NCBI GenBank assembly: GCA_030655315.1
Contig: JAURVT010000037.1
Span: forward strand, 1-64,000
From: Nocardioidaceae bacterium
Lineage (GTDB): Bacteria; Actinomycetota; Actinomycetes; Propionibacteriales; Nocardioidaceae
DNA: 64,000 bases
Direction: 5' to 3'
The notes under the pieces were generated by a model that saw only the letters and a list, made by a program, of their open reading frames with translations, was not told where the DNA came from and ran no database searches. Of this stretch, positions 27,886 through 38,892 are shown piece by piece (positions within the stretch are counted from its first letter, which is position 1; each line of letters opens with the position of its first letter). A program made the position numbers and the translations under genes.

Positions 27886-27910
27886 GGGCCGCACCCGGGG
27901 TGTGCGGCCC
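27886..27910. other. 9-bp hairpin in the rplM/gltA divergent region
   Basis: GGGCCGCAC and GTGCGGCCC with a 7-base loop. A TAGGTT -10-like box for gltA follows at about 27925. Its role is unclear, as it lies between divergent promoters. Confidence 0.4.
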
Positions 27911-28023
27911 CGCCGCCGACGCAATAGGTTGAGCGCGGTGCGCCCCGACCGCGTGTGCGCGCCCACCCGGTCCGGTCGAACCCGGCCCGGGGTGCTCCGA
28001 ACCGACACGAGGGAGATCCCGCC

Positions 28024-29322
<1,299 letters not shown>

Positions 29323-29362
29323 CCCACGGCGCCTCCGGGCGCCCCTGGCACGGCACGCACGA

Positions 29363-29393
29363 CGGCCGGTGACGCACCTCGCGTCACCGGCCG
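29363..29393 (+). terminator. Intrinsic terminator-like hairpin after gltA
   Basis: CGGCCGGTGACGC and GCGTCACCGGCCG form a perfect 13-bp stem with a 5-base loop ACCTC. There is no T-run, as is usual in high-GC genomes. Confidence 0.75.
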
Positions 29394-29414
29394 CGGTGCG
29401 TCCGGGGGCTGTAG

Positions 29415-29420
29415 TAGCGT
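29415..29420 (+). promoter_or_regulatory. -10 box of the enoyl-CoA hydratase operon (leaderless)
   Basis: TAGCGT then 6 bases then GTG 29427; no ribosome site. Confidence 0.5.
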
Positions 29421-29426
29421 CGCCGC

Positions 29427-30167
29427 GTGAGCGCCGTCGAGTACACCCACGAGGCGGGGATCGCCCGCATCCACCTCAACCGTCCCGAGCGCCTGAACGC
29501 CGTCGTGCCGGCGCTCGTCGACGGCCTGCTCGACGCGTTCGACCGGGCCGGGACGGACGGGGCGCGGGCCGTGGTCCTCGCCGGGCGCGGGCGCGCGTTC
29601 TGCTCCGGGTACGACCTCAAGGAGCCCGACCTCGACGAGACCGCGTTGCAGACGCGGGCCCGGGTCGAGCGCATCCAGGACGTCACCCGTGCGTTCCGAC
29701 GCTTCCCCGGCATCGTGATCGGGGCCGTCCATGGCTACGCACTGGGCGCCGGCGCCGAGTTCGCGCTCGGCTGCGACCTGGTCGTCGCCGCGGAGGACGC
29801 CCAGCTCGGCTTCCCCGAGGTCGGCGTGGGCCTCAGCGTCACCGGCGGGATCTCGCAGCTCCTGCCGCTCGTCGTCGGACCGATGCGGGCCAAGGAGCTG
29901 CTCGTGCTCGGCGAGCGGGTCGACGCCCACCGCGCCCACGCGCTCGGGCTGGTCAACACCGTCGTCGAGACCGGTGCGCACGAGGAGCACGCGCTCGCCC
30001 TCGCCCGCCGCGTGGCCGAGCGGCCGGCACTGGCCACCTCCATCGCGAAGCAGACGATCGACCGCGGTGTCGACGCCACCCTCGACCAGGCCCTCGCGCA
30101 CGAGGTCGAGCACGCCCTGCTCACCCGCGCCGCCAACGAGCGCGACGTCTTCGCCCCGCAGGACTGA
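29427..30167 (+). CDS. Enoyl-CoA hydratase/isomerase family protein
   Basis: 246 residues, a crotonase fold. The oxyanion-hole segment AFCSGYDLKEPD near 63 and GAVHGYALGAGAEFALGCDLVVAAEDAQLGFPEVGVGL near 100 are clear. Glu at the first catalytic position is present in the PEVG part. It hydrates 2-enoyl-CoAs or acts in a related degradation. First gene of a four-gene operon with an acyl-CoA ligase 5 bases downstream. Confidence 0.92.
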   Translation: MSAVEYTHEAGIARIHLNRPERLNAVVPALVDGLLDAFDRAGTDGARAVVLAGRGRAFCSGYDLKEPDLDETALQTRARVERIQDVTRAFRRFPGIVIGAVHGYALGAGAEFALGCDLVVAAEDAQLGFPEVGVGLSVTGGISQLLPLVVGPMRAKELLVLGERVDAHRAHALGLVNTVVETGAHEEHALALARRVAERPALATSIAKQTIDRGVDATLDQALAHEVEHALLTRAANERDVFAPQD

Positions 30168-30172
30168 CGCCC

Positions 30173-31642
30173 GTGAGGACCGTCGTCGAGGCGCTCGACC
30201 ACGCGGTCGCCCGGTGGCCCGAGCGGGTCGCCTGGCGCTTCGACCCGGGCCGCACCCTCACGTTCGCCGAGGTGGGCCGTGACGTCGGACGCCTCGCGGC
30301 GGCGCTCGCCGCCGACGGTGTCGGGCCGGGCGACCGCGTCGCCGTGCTGCTGCCCAACCGGGCCGAGCACCCGCTCACGTGGCTGGCGCTGATGCGCCTC
30401 GGTGCCGCGATGGTGCCGGTCAACGTCCGCTACCGCAGCGCCGACGCCGCCCACGTGCTCGCGCTGTCGGGGGCGTCGCGCGTGGTCACCGACGCCTCCA
30501 GCCGGGGGGTGCTCGACGACCTCGACGTCGCCCCGCGCGTGCTGCTCGTCGACGACCTGCTGGCGGCCGACGCGCCACCGGCCCCCGCGACCGTCCCCGA
30601 CGAGGCGGCCGTGGTCAACGTCCAGATGACGTCGGGCACGACCGGGCGTCCCAAGGGGTGCCTGCTCACCCACCGCTACTGGGCCACCATCGGCCAGGGG
30701 ATGGTCGAGGAGTTCCCCCACCTCGGCCCGGCCGACGTGATGCTCACGGCCCAGCCGTTCTCGTACATCGACCCGCAGTGGAACCTCGTCGCCGCGCTCC
30801 TCGCCGGCGCCGAGCTGGTGGTGCTCGACGGCTTCCACCCGAGCACCTTCTGGGAGCAGGTTCGCGCGCACGGCGTCACCTACTTCTACTGCCTCGCCGC
30901 GATGCCCACCCTGCTGCTGCGCCAGCCCCCCGACCCGGCCGACCAGCAGCACCGCGTCCGGGCCGTCCAGTGCTCGGCGATCCCGCCCGCCCTGCACGCC
31001 GAGATCGAGGAGCGCTGGGGCGTCCCGTGGTTCGAGGCGTTCGGGATGACCGAGACCGGAGCCGACCTCCGCGTCACCCCGCTCGACCACGACGAGCTCG
31101 TCGGCTCCGGCTGCGTCGGGGCGCCCACCGGCTACCGCGAGGCACGGGTCGACGCGTCCACGGGCGAGCTGCAGCTGCGTGGCGCCGGGATGATGGACGG
31201 CTATCTCGACGACCCCGCCGCCACGGCGGCCGCGTTCACCGACGGCTGGTTCCGCACCGGCGACCTCGCCCGCCTGGACGACCAGGGCCGCGTCTACCTC
31301 GTCGGCCGGTCGAAGGACATGATCCGGCGCAGCGGTGAGAACGTCGCCGCGCGCGAGGTCGAGGAGGTGCTCCTCACCCACCCCGGCGTGCGGCTCGCCG
31401 CCGTGGTCGGCGTCCCGGACGAGGTGCGCGGCGAGGAGGTGCGCGCCTTCGTCGTCGCCGAGCCGGGGGTCGACGCCGCCGACCTCGCCGCGCACTGCTC
31501 CGAGCGCCTCGCCCGGTTCAAGGTGCCCCGCTACTGGTCGTTCCACGACGACCTGCCGCGCACGCCGTCCGAGCGGGTCGAGAAGCGTCGCCTGCCCGAC
31601 CTCCCGGCCGACGTCGTCGACGTGGCGGTGCCGCGGCCGTGA
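30173..31642 (+). CDS. AMP-dependent acyl-CoA synthetase/ligase
   Basis: 489 residues. The ATP loop MTSGTTGRPKGCLLTH (A3) lies near 150. The adenine motif FGMTETGAD near 295 has the usual E. GWFRTGDLARLDDQGRVYLVGRSKDMIRRSGENVA near 360 is A7-A8, and the C-terminal Lys of A10 is in EKRRLPDLP. It activates a carboxylic acid through an acyl-adenylate to acyl-CoA. GTG 30173 follows the hydratase stop by 5 bases. The substrate is unknown; coupling to the amidohydrolase suggests an acid released from an amide or carbamoyl precursor. Confidence 0.93.
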   Translation: MRTVVEALDHAVARWPERVAWRFDPGRTLTFAEVGRDVGRLAAALAADGVGPGDRVAVLLPNRAEHPLTWLALMRLGAAMVPVNVRYRSADAAHVLALSGASRVVTDASSRGVLDDLDVAPRVLLVDDLLAADAPPAPATVPDEAAVVNVQMTSGTTGRPKGCLLTHRYWATIGQGMVEEFPHLGPADVMLTAQPFSYIDPQWNLVAALLAGAELVVLDGFHPSTFWEQVRAHGVTYFYCLAAMPTLLLRQPPDPADQQHRVRAVQCSAIPPALHAEIEERWGVPWFEAFGMTETGADLRVTPLDHDELVGSGCVGAPTGYREARVDASTGELQLRGAGMMDGYLDDPAATAAAFTDGWFRTGDLARLDDQGRVYLVGRSKDMIRRSGENVAAREVEEVLLTHPGVRLAAVVGVPDEVRGEEVRAFVVAEPGVDAADLAAHCSERLARFKVPRYWSFHDDLPRTPSERVEKRRLPDLPADVVDVAVPRP

Positions 31643-33273
31643 CCGACCTGCTCCTCACCGGCGCGCGCTTCCTCACCATGGACCCGCGCCGGCCCGTCGC
31701 CCGCGCCGTGTCGATCACCGGCGACCGCGTCGTCGCGGTGCACGACGAGCCCTCCCCCGACGTGCGCGCCGACCGCGTCGTCGACCTCGACGGGTCCACC
31801 GTGGTGCCGGGGCTGTCCGACGCGCACAACCACATGGCGTGGTTCGGCATGAACCTGCTCGAGGTCGACCTCGGCACCCCGCCCGTCCACGACCTCGACG
31901 ACGTGTACGCCGCCGTCGCCGAGCGGGCCGCGACGCTGGCCCCGGGCGCGTGGGTGGTCGGCAGCGGCTACGACCAGAACAAGCTCGGCGGCCATCCCGA
32001 CCGCGACCGCCTCGACGCCGTCGCCGGGGGCCGACCGGTGTGGCTCAAGCACACCAGCGGCCACATGTGCCAGGTGAACAGCGCGGTGCTCGACCGGCTC
32101 GGCCTCGCCGATGCCGGCCGCGACGTCCCCGGCGGCGCCGTCGTGGTCGACGCCTCGGGACGTCCGACGGGGCTGCTGCAGGAGCGCGCGCAGTCGCTCG
32201 TCTCCGACCTCGTCCTCCCCCACCGCCTCGACGACCTCGTCGACGCCGTCGAGCGCGCCGGGCTGCGCTACCTGTCCGAGGGCCTCACCAGCGTCACCGA
32301 GGCCGGGATCGGCGGCGGCTGGATCGGCCGCTCCCCCGTCGAGCTCGACGCCTACCAGCGCGCCCGCGAGCAGGGCCGGCTCCCCGTCCGCGTCGAGCTG
32401 ATGGTGGCCCACGACGCCCTGCACCCGCTGCCGGCCCACGCCGACGACCACCTGCGGCTGGGGCTCGACCTCGGCGTGCGCACCGGGCTCGGCGACGACT
32501 GGCTGCGAATCGGCCCCGCCAAGGTGTTCAGCGACGGCTCGCTGATCGGCCGCACGTCGGCGATGTGCGACGACTTCGCCGACCTTCCCGGCGAGCGCGG
32601 GTTCCTCCAGGACGACGCCGACGCGCTCCACCGGCGCATCGTCGACCTCCACGTCTCGGGCTGGCGGGTCGCCGCCCACGCGATCGGCGACGCCGCGATC
32701 GACCTCGTGCTCGGCGCGTACGCCGAGGCGCAGCGCGTGCTCCCCCGCGCCGACGTGCGTCATCGCATCGAGCACTTCGGCATCGCCCGCGACGACCAGG
32801 TCGCCCGGGCCGCCGAGCTCGGCGTCGTCCCCGTGCCGCAGGGCCGGTTCGTCAACGAGATCGGCGACGGCATGGTCACCGCGCTCGGCCCCGACCGCGT
32901 GCCGTGGGCCTACCGGGCCCGGTCGATCCTGGACGCCGGTCTGTGCCTGCCGGGCAGCTCGGACCGTCCGGTGGTCGACGGCGCGCCGCTGCTCGGCGTG
33001 CACGACCTGGTCAACCGGCGCACGTCGTCCGGGGCGCCGTTCGCGCCGCACGAGGCGCTCACCGCGCACGAGGCGCTGCACGCGTTCACCATGGGCTCGG
33101 CCTGGGCCGGCCACCGCGAGCGCACCAGCGGGTCCCTCACCCCCGGCAAGGTCGCCGACCTGACCGTCCTCGACGCCGATCCCACGGCCGTCGACCCCGA
33201 CACCATCGCCGGCATCGGCGTGCGCGCGACGTACGTCGGTGGCCGGCTCGCCTTCGAGAGAGGACCGTCGTGA
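31639..33273 (+). CDS. Amidohydrolase family 3 protein (YtcJ-like)
   Basis: 544 residues. A small beta-sandwich precedes VVPGLSDAHNHMAWFG (metal HxH) near 60. Then come WLKHTSGHMCQVNSAVL near 135, KVFSDGSLIGRTSAM near 295 (supplying the carboxylated-Lys-type ligand region), WRVAAHAIGDAAIDLVL near 340 and HRIEHFGIA near 375. It returns to the sandwich with GSLTPGKVADLTVLDADP. A metal-dependent hydrolase of a cyclic or acyclic amide. GTG overlaps the ligase stop by 4 bases (GTGA), showing co-translation. Confidence 0.92.
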   Translation: MTDLLLTGARFLTMDPRRPVARAVSITGDRVVAVHDEPSPDVRADRVVDLDGSTVVPGLSDAHNHMAWFGMNLLEVDLGTPPVHDLDDVYAAVAERAATLAPGAWVVGSGYDQNKLGGHPDRDRLDAVAGGRPVWLKHTSGHMCQVNSAVLDRLGLADAGRDVPGGAVVVDASGRPTGLLQERAQSLVSDLVLPHRLDDLVDAVERAGLRYLSEGLTSVTEAGIGGGWIGRSPVELDAYQRAREQGRLPVRVELMVAHDALHPLPAHADDHLRLGLDLGVRTGLGDDWLRIGPAKVFSDGSLIGRTSAMCDDFADLPGERGFLQDDADALHRRIVDLHVSGWRVAAHAIGDAAIDLVLGAYAEAQRVLPRADVRHRIEHFGIARDDQVARAAELGVVPVPQGRFVNEIGDGMVTALGPDRVPWAYRARSILDAGLCLPGSSDRPVVDGAPLLGVHDLVNRRTSSGAPFAPHEALTAHEALHAFTMGSAWAGHRERTSGSLTPGKVADLTVLDADPTAVDPDTIAGIGVRATYVGGRLAFERGPS

Positions 33274-33875
33274 CCGACGCGCTCGCCCCCCTGGAGACCC
33301 TCGACACCGCCGGGCAGGAGGCCGTGCGCGCGGTCTACGAGGCCGGCTTCCCCCCGCACCAGGCCTCGTCCTGGACCTCGGTCACGAGCGAGCGCACCGC
33401 CGACGAGGAGGCGCTCGCCTTCGTCGTCGACGGCACGCCGGTCGCGTTCGTCCTCGTGCGGTCGCTGGTGCCCACCGACCGCCTGTTCCTGCGGTACCTC
33501 GTCGTGGACGAGGCGCGGCGCGGCGAGGGCGTCGGCAGCCGGGTCTGGCAGCACCTGGTCGACCACGGCCGCCGGCTCGGCGCGTCGGTGCTCGTCTGGG
33601 ACCTCGAGCACCCCGACGAGGCGGGCGTCGACCCCGCCGACACCGTGCTGCGCCGCCGCCGCATCACGTTCTACGAGCGGCTCGGCGGCGTGGTGCTGCC
33701 GGTCGAGGACTACACCAACCCCTCGCTCGCCGAGGACGGCCACGACGGCGCCGAGCACCCGATGCTGCTGATGGCGACCTCGCTGGGCGAGGACCCGTCC
33801 GGGGTGCCGACGCACGACCGCGCGTGGGTCGACGGCGTCGTCCGCGACGTCGACACGCACCGCTGGGGGCGGTAG
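33270..33875 (+). CDS. GNAT-family N-acetyltransferase
   Basis: 201 residues. FLRYLVVDEARRGEGVGSRVWQHLV near 80 is the acetyl-CoA-binding motif, preceded by EALAFVVDGTPVAFVLV. The C-terminal half (HRWGR end) is atypical. It overlaps the amidohydrolase stop (GTGA). Last gene of the operon; the substrate is unknown, perhaps the amine freed by the amidohydrolase. Confidence 0.85.
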   Translation: MTDALAPLETLDTAGQEAVRAVYEAGFPPHQASSWTSVTSERTADEEALAFVVDGTPVAFVLVRSLVPTDRLFLRYLVVDEARRGEGVGSRVWQHLVDHGRRLGASVLVWDLEHPDEAGVDPADTVLRRRRITFYERLGGVVLPVEDYTNPSLAEDGHDGAEHPMLLMATSLGEDPSGVPTHDRAWVDGVVRDVDTHRWGR

Positions 33876-34002
33876 CGGACCGGTCGGTTTGGCTTCGGCC
33901 GAAGTGGGGGAGGATGGCCCCGACCGCGTCGTCACGACCTCCCCATATGACTGACGGCGCGGTCCTGACGAGACCCGTTCCGGGTCCCGCCGGTCCGGCA
34001 GC
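33876..34002. other. Intergenic region between convergent GNAT and oxidoreductase genes
   Basis: 127 bases. It holds a 10-base perfect palindrome TTCGGCCGAA at about 33894. No convincing gene; a 19-codon frame from about 33947 is most likely chance. Confidence 0.4.
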
Positions 34003-35004
34003 CTAGACCTCGCTGCGGGGCCGGACGGGAAGTCCTGCCGCGACGTAGACCGCGTCGACGAGCTCGGCCTGCGCCACCGCGTCGTCGGCGTCCGGGCCGA
34101 TCGGCGTCCCGTCGCGCAGCAGCGCCGCGAGCGCGTCCAGCTGGTAGGCGTAGGTCGAGCGGGTGCCGGTGTGCTCGGTGGTCTCGCCGGCCGAGGTCGT
34201 CAGCACGAGCCGGTCGTCCTGGTGCGGCAGCACGAACGCCGGCGCGTGCAGCGTGCCGGCGTCGCCGGTGAGGGTGAGCGAGAAGTCGACGTCGTCGTGC
34301 GTCATGCCGCTGAGCACGGTCGCACGGACGCCGCCGGGGAGTGCGAGGTCGACGTCGACCGCCGCGTCGACGCGGGGGTCGGCGTCGCCGCCGGTGCCGC
34401 GGGCCGCGACGACCTCGACCGGGCCGCCGAGCGTCGCGGCGATCGTCCGGACGACGTCGAGGCCGTAGCACCCGACGTCCATCAGCGAGCCGCCCGCGAG
34501 GTCGAACGACCAGCGCGGATCGCCGGCGTCCGGCGGGGGCATCCGCATCGAGACGTCGACGCGCTGCAGCGTGCCGAGGTCGCCGGAGGCCAGCACCTCG
34601 AGCACGCGGCGCATCAGCGGGTGGTGCAGGTAGTGGAACGCCTCGACGACCTGGACGCCGGCGGCCGCGGCGGCGTCGCGGACCTCGCGCGCCTCGCCCG
34701 CGTCGGACGATGAGGGCTTCTCGGTGAGCACGTGCTTGCCCGCCGCGATCGCCCGCAGGTTCCACGGCCCGTGCAGGCCGTTGGGCAGCGGGTTGTAGAC
34801 GACCTCGACCTCGGGGTCGCCGATCACCGCGTCGTAGGAGTCGAGCACCCGCTCCACGTCGTGCTCCGCCGCGAAGGCCTCGGCCCGCGACCGGTCCCGG
34901 GCCGCGACGGCGACCAGCCGCTGCCCCGACTCCCGGGCGGCCTTGCCGATGGCGTTCTCGCTGATCCGGGCGGCGCCGAGAACGCCGATGCGCAGGGGTT
35001 CCAT
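34003..35004 (-). CDS. Gfo/Idh/MocA-family NAD(P)-dependent oxidoreductase
   Basis: 333 residues. The N-terminal Rossmann fold begins RIGVLGAARISENAIGKAARE; VYNPLPNGLHGPWNLRAIAAGKHVLTEKPSSSD near 70 contains the family Glu-Lys-Pro motif. The C-terminal alpha/beta domain has GGSLMDVGCYGLDVVR. It likely oxidises a sugar or inositol derivative, or a trans-dihydrodiol. It is convergent with the preceding operon; downstream of ABC-F but separated by a hairpin. Confidence 0.93.
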   Translation of the reverse strand: MEPLRIGVLGAARISENAIGKAARESGQRLVAVAARDRSRAEAFAAEHDVERVLDSYDAVIGDPEVEVVYNPLPNGLHGPWNLRAIAAGKHVLTEKPSSSDAGEAREVRDAAAAAGVQVVEAFHYLHHPLMRRVLEVLASGDLGTLQRVDVSMRMPPPDAGDPRWSFDLAGGSLMDVGCYGLDVVRTIAATLGGPVEVVAARGTGGDADPRVDAAVDVDLALPGGVRATVLSGMTHDDVDFSLTLTGDAGTLHAPAFVLPHQDDRLVLTTSAGETTEHTGTRSTYAYQLDALAALLRDGTPIGPDADDAVAQAELVDAVYVAAGLPVRPRSEV

Positions 35005-35032
35005 GCCCCCGATCCTGCCAGCCCGTGCGAGT

Positions 35033-35074
35033 TGTCGGTGCCTCAGAGGGTCAGGACCCCCTGAGGCACCGACA
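35033..35074. repeat. Perfect 14-bp stem between oxidoreductase and ABC-F genes
   Basis: TGTCGGTGCCTCAG and CTGAGGCACCGACA enclose 14 bases that themselves pair (GGGTC/ACCC). It could terminate the ABC-F transcript. The stem shares TGTCGGTGC with another hairpin at 59366-59415. Confidence 0.7.
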
Positions 35075-35083
35075 GCTCCACGG

Positions 35084-36760
<1,677 letters not shown>

Positions 36761-36787
36761 GCCCCGAGTCTCCCGGAGCGAGGGGCG

Positions 36788-38017
36788 TCAGCGCACCTTC
36801 TTTGCGTGCCCGTCGTCGGTGATCCGCACCTCGTCGAGCACCTGGCCGACCCGGCGGCTCGTGGTCGCCCCGCCGCCCCTGGCGCTGACGACGGCCCGGA
36901 AGGTCAGGGCGTCGCCGGACACCGCGACCGTGGCGTAGGTCGACGTCCGGGCGACGCCCACCTCGCGGACGGCGCCGTGGCGCGTGAAGTCGTTCGAGGA
37001 CGCCGGTGCCAGCGGGTAGTACTTCGGGCCGGAGTTCATCGTCACGTACTGCGGGCCGTCGGGGCGCACGTGTCCACGCGTGTAGACGTGGTCGTGCCCG
37101 GTGAGGACGAGGTCGACGTCGCGGCGCTCGAGGACCGGCAGCCACCAGCGACGGATCGCCGGCTCGGTGCGGTCGGCCCGTCCCGAGAACACCGGCTGGT
37201 GGAAGGCGACGACCGTCCAGCGCGACGGGTTGGTGCGGGCCGCGCGGTCGAGGAACGCCGCCTGCTCGCGGACCTTGCGGTTGCCGTCGAGCACGACGAC
37301 GCGCACGCCCTGGTAGTCGGTCCACCACCAGGTGGACCCCTGTCCCGGCACGCCGTTGCGCGCGCCCTCCAGGTGGGCGCGCGAACGGGACGCGGTCGGG
37401 TCACCGCAGCAGTACTCGTGGTTGCCCTCGACCGCGAGCAGCGGCACCCGGCTCACGCGGGGCCCGAGGGCGTCGAACGCCTCGTCCCACTGCGCGTCCC
37501 GGGCCGGGCTGTTGACGAGGTCGCCGAGCTGCAGCACGAAGCGGGCCGACGGCTCGTCGGCGAACGCGCGGCGGGTGACGGCCGTCAGCGAGCGGCGGAT
37601 CGACTTCTGGGCGTCGCCGAGCACCACGAACGAGAACGGGGCGGCACCGGCCCGCGCGGTGGTGAAGGTGCGCACCGGGCTCCAGCCACGGGCGCCCCCC
37701 ACCTTGTAGCGGTACGCCGTCCCCGCGCGCAGGCCGGTGACGGTCGCGGTGTGGTGCCGTGCCGACCCGATCGTCCTGGTCTTCGTCGAGCGGACGCTGC
37801 GCGTGCCGCCGGGCCCGGCGACCACCACGCGTCCGGTGGCGGCGCTGCTGCGCCAGGTGAAGGCCTGCGAGGTCGCGGGCACGGCCGTCGGGTCGAGCAC
37901 CACCCGGTCGGGCCGGACGGTCGGGCGCACGGCCACCGACGGGGCCGCGAGCAGCGCCGCCGGGACGCAGACGACGACCACCGCGACGAGGAGGCGACGC
38001 GGCGTCCGGGGCAGCAC
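36788..38017 (-). CDS. Secreted purple-acid-phosphatase-like metallophosphoesterase
   Basis: 409 residues. A Sec signal (RRLLVAVVVVCVPAALLAAPSVA) is followed by a fibronectin-III-like N-terminal domain (about 35-125; VTGLRAGTAYRYKVGG). The phosphatase domain has FVVLGDAQ (GDxQ variant), LQLGDLVN, VEGNHEY, VVAFHQPVFS and LTGHDHVYTRG, the dinuclear metal ligands. It removes phosphate from organic esters outside the cell. GTG 38017 lies 7 bases after TACCGT, divergent from truA. Confidence 0.92.
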   Translation of the reverse strand: MLPRTPRRLLVAVVVVCVPAALLAAPSVAVRPTVRPDRVVLDPTAVPATSQAFTWRSSAATGRVVVAGPGGTRSVRSTKTRTIGSARHHTATVTGLRAGTAYRYKVGGARGWSPVRTFTTARAGAAPFSFVVLGDAQKSIRRSLTAVTRRAFADEPSARFVLQLGDLVNSPARDAQWDEAFDALGPRVSRVPLLAVEGNHEYCCGDPTASRSRAHLEGARNGVPGQGSTWWWTDYQGVRVVVLDGNRKVREQAAFLDRAARTNPSRWTVVAFHQPVFSGRADRTEPAIRRWWLPVLERRDVDLVLTGHDHVYTRGHVRPDGPQYVTMNSGPKYYPLAPASSNDFTRHGAVREVGVARTSTYATVAVSGDALTFRAVVSARGGGATTSRRVGQVLDEVRITDDGHAKKVR

Positions 38018-38024
38018 GTGGCCG

Positions 38025-38030
38025 ACGGTA
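38025..38030 (-). promoter_or_regulatory. -10 box of the metallophosphoesterase gene (leaderless)
   Basis: TACCGT on the minus strand, 7 bases, then GTG 38017. Confidence 0.5.
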
Positions 38031-38063
38031 GCAACCGTCCGCCCCGCCCGGCGGGACGTGCCC

Positions 38064-38069
38064 TAGGGT
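38064..38069 (+). promoter_or_regulatory. -10 box of truA (leaderless)
   Basis: TAGGGT, 7 bases, then GTG 38077. This decides between the in-frame GTG codons at 38068 (inside the box) and 38077. Confidence 0.55.
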
Positions 38070-38076
38070 GCGTGCC

Positions 38077-38892
38077 GTGCGCTGGCGACTCGACGTGTCC
38101 TACGACGGCGGCGACTTCCGCGGGTGGGCCACGCAGCCGGGCCTACGCACCGTCCAGGAGACCCTGGAGGAGGCGCTCACCACCGTGCTGCGGCTGCCCG
38201 AGACGGCGCGGCTGACCTGCGCGGGCCGGACCGACGCGGGCGTCCACGCGCGGGGCCAGGTGGCGCACGTCGACCTCGACGGGCTCGAGGTGCAGCCCGA
38301 CCCCGAGAAGCTGCTCCGCCGTCTCGGACGGCGGCTCCCCGCCGACGTGCGCGTGCGGGCGGTCCGACCGGCGGCCCCGGGGTTCGACGCCCGCTTCTCC
38401 GCGCTCCGGCGGCGCTACGTGTACCGGATCTGCGACGACACCGTCGGCCCCGACCCCCTCGCCCGCGGGCACGTCGTCCACTACCGGCACCGGCTCGACG
38501 TCGACGCGATGGTCGCCGCGAGCGCCCACCTGCTCGGCGAGCACGACTTCGCGTCGTTCTGCCGCCGCCGCGAGGGCGCGACGACGGTCCGCACGCTGCT
38601 GCGTCTGGACCCCGTGCGCCGGCCCGACGGGACCATCGAGGCGACCGTCGCCGCCGACGCGTTCTGCCACTCGATGGTCCGGTCGCTGATGGGCGTCGTC
38701 GTGGCCGTCGGCGAGGGACGCTTCGCGCCGTCGTGGGCCACCGAGGTGCTCGACGCGCGCGCCCGCCTGTCGCAGGTCACCGTCATGCCCGCGCACGGGC
38801 TCACGCTCGAGGAGGTCGTCTACCCCTCGGACGACGAGCTCGCGTCACGCGCGCACCAGACCCGTCGACGTCGCGACGAGCCGCAGGACTAG
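38077..38892 (+). CDS. truA: tRNA pseudouridine(38-40) synthase TruA
   Basis: 271 residues. YDGGDFRGWATQPGLRTVQ near 9, the catalytic Asp in CAGRTDAGVHARGQVAH near 50, and RRRYVYRICDD plus FCHSMVRSLMGVVVAVGEG near 205 identify TruA. It isomerises U38-U40 in tRNA anticodon arms. The -10 box favours GTG 38077 over GTG 38068. The stop overlaps the convergent SGNH gene stop within CTAG. Confidence 0.96.
   Translation: MRWRLDVSYDGGDFRGWATQPGLRTVQETLEEALTTVLRLPETARLTCAGRTDAGVHARGQVAHVDLDGLEVQPDPEKLLRRLGRRLPADVRVRAVRPAAPGFDARFSALRRRYVYRICDDTVGPDPLARGHVVHYRHRLDVDAMVAASAHLLGEHDFASFCRRREGATTVRTLLRLDPVRRPDGTIEATVAADAFCHSMVRSLMGVVVAVGEGRFAPSWATEVLDARARLSQVTVMPAHGLTLEEVVYPSDDELASRAHQTRRRRDEPQD

Noticed and set aside
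33947-34006. 19-codon ORF with ATG
   Set aside because: Too short, no ribosome site, next to a convergent gene end; nothing supports translation.
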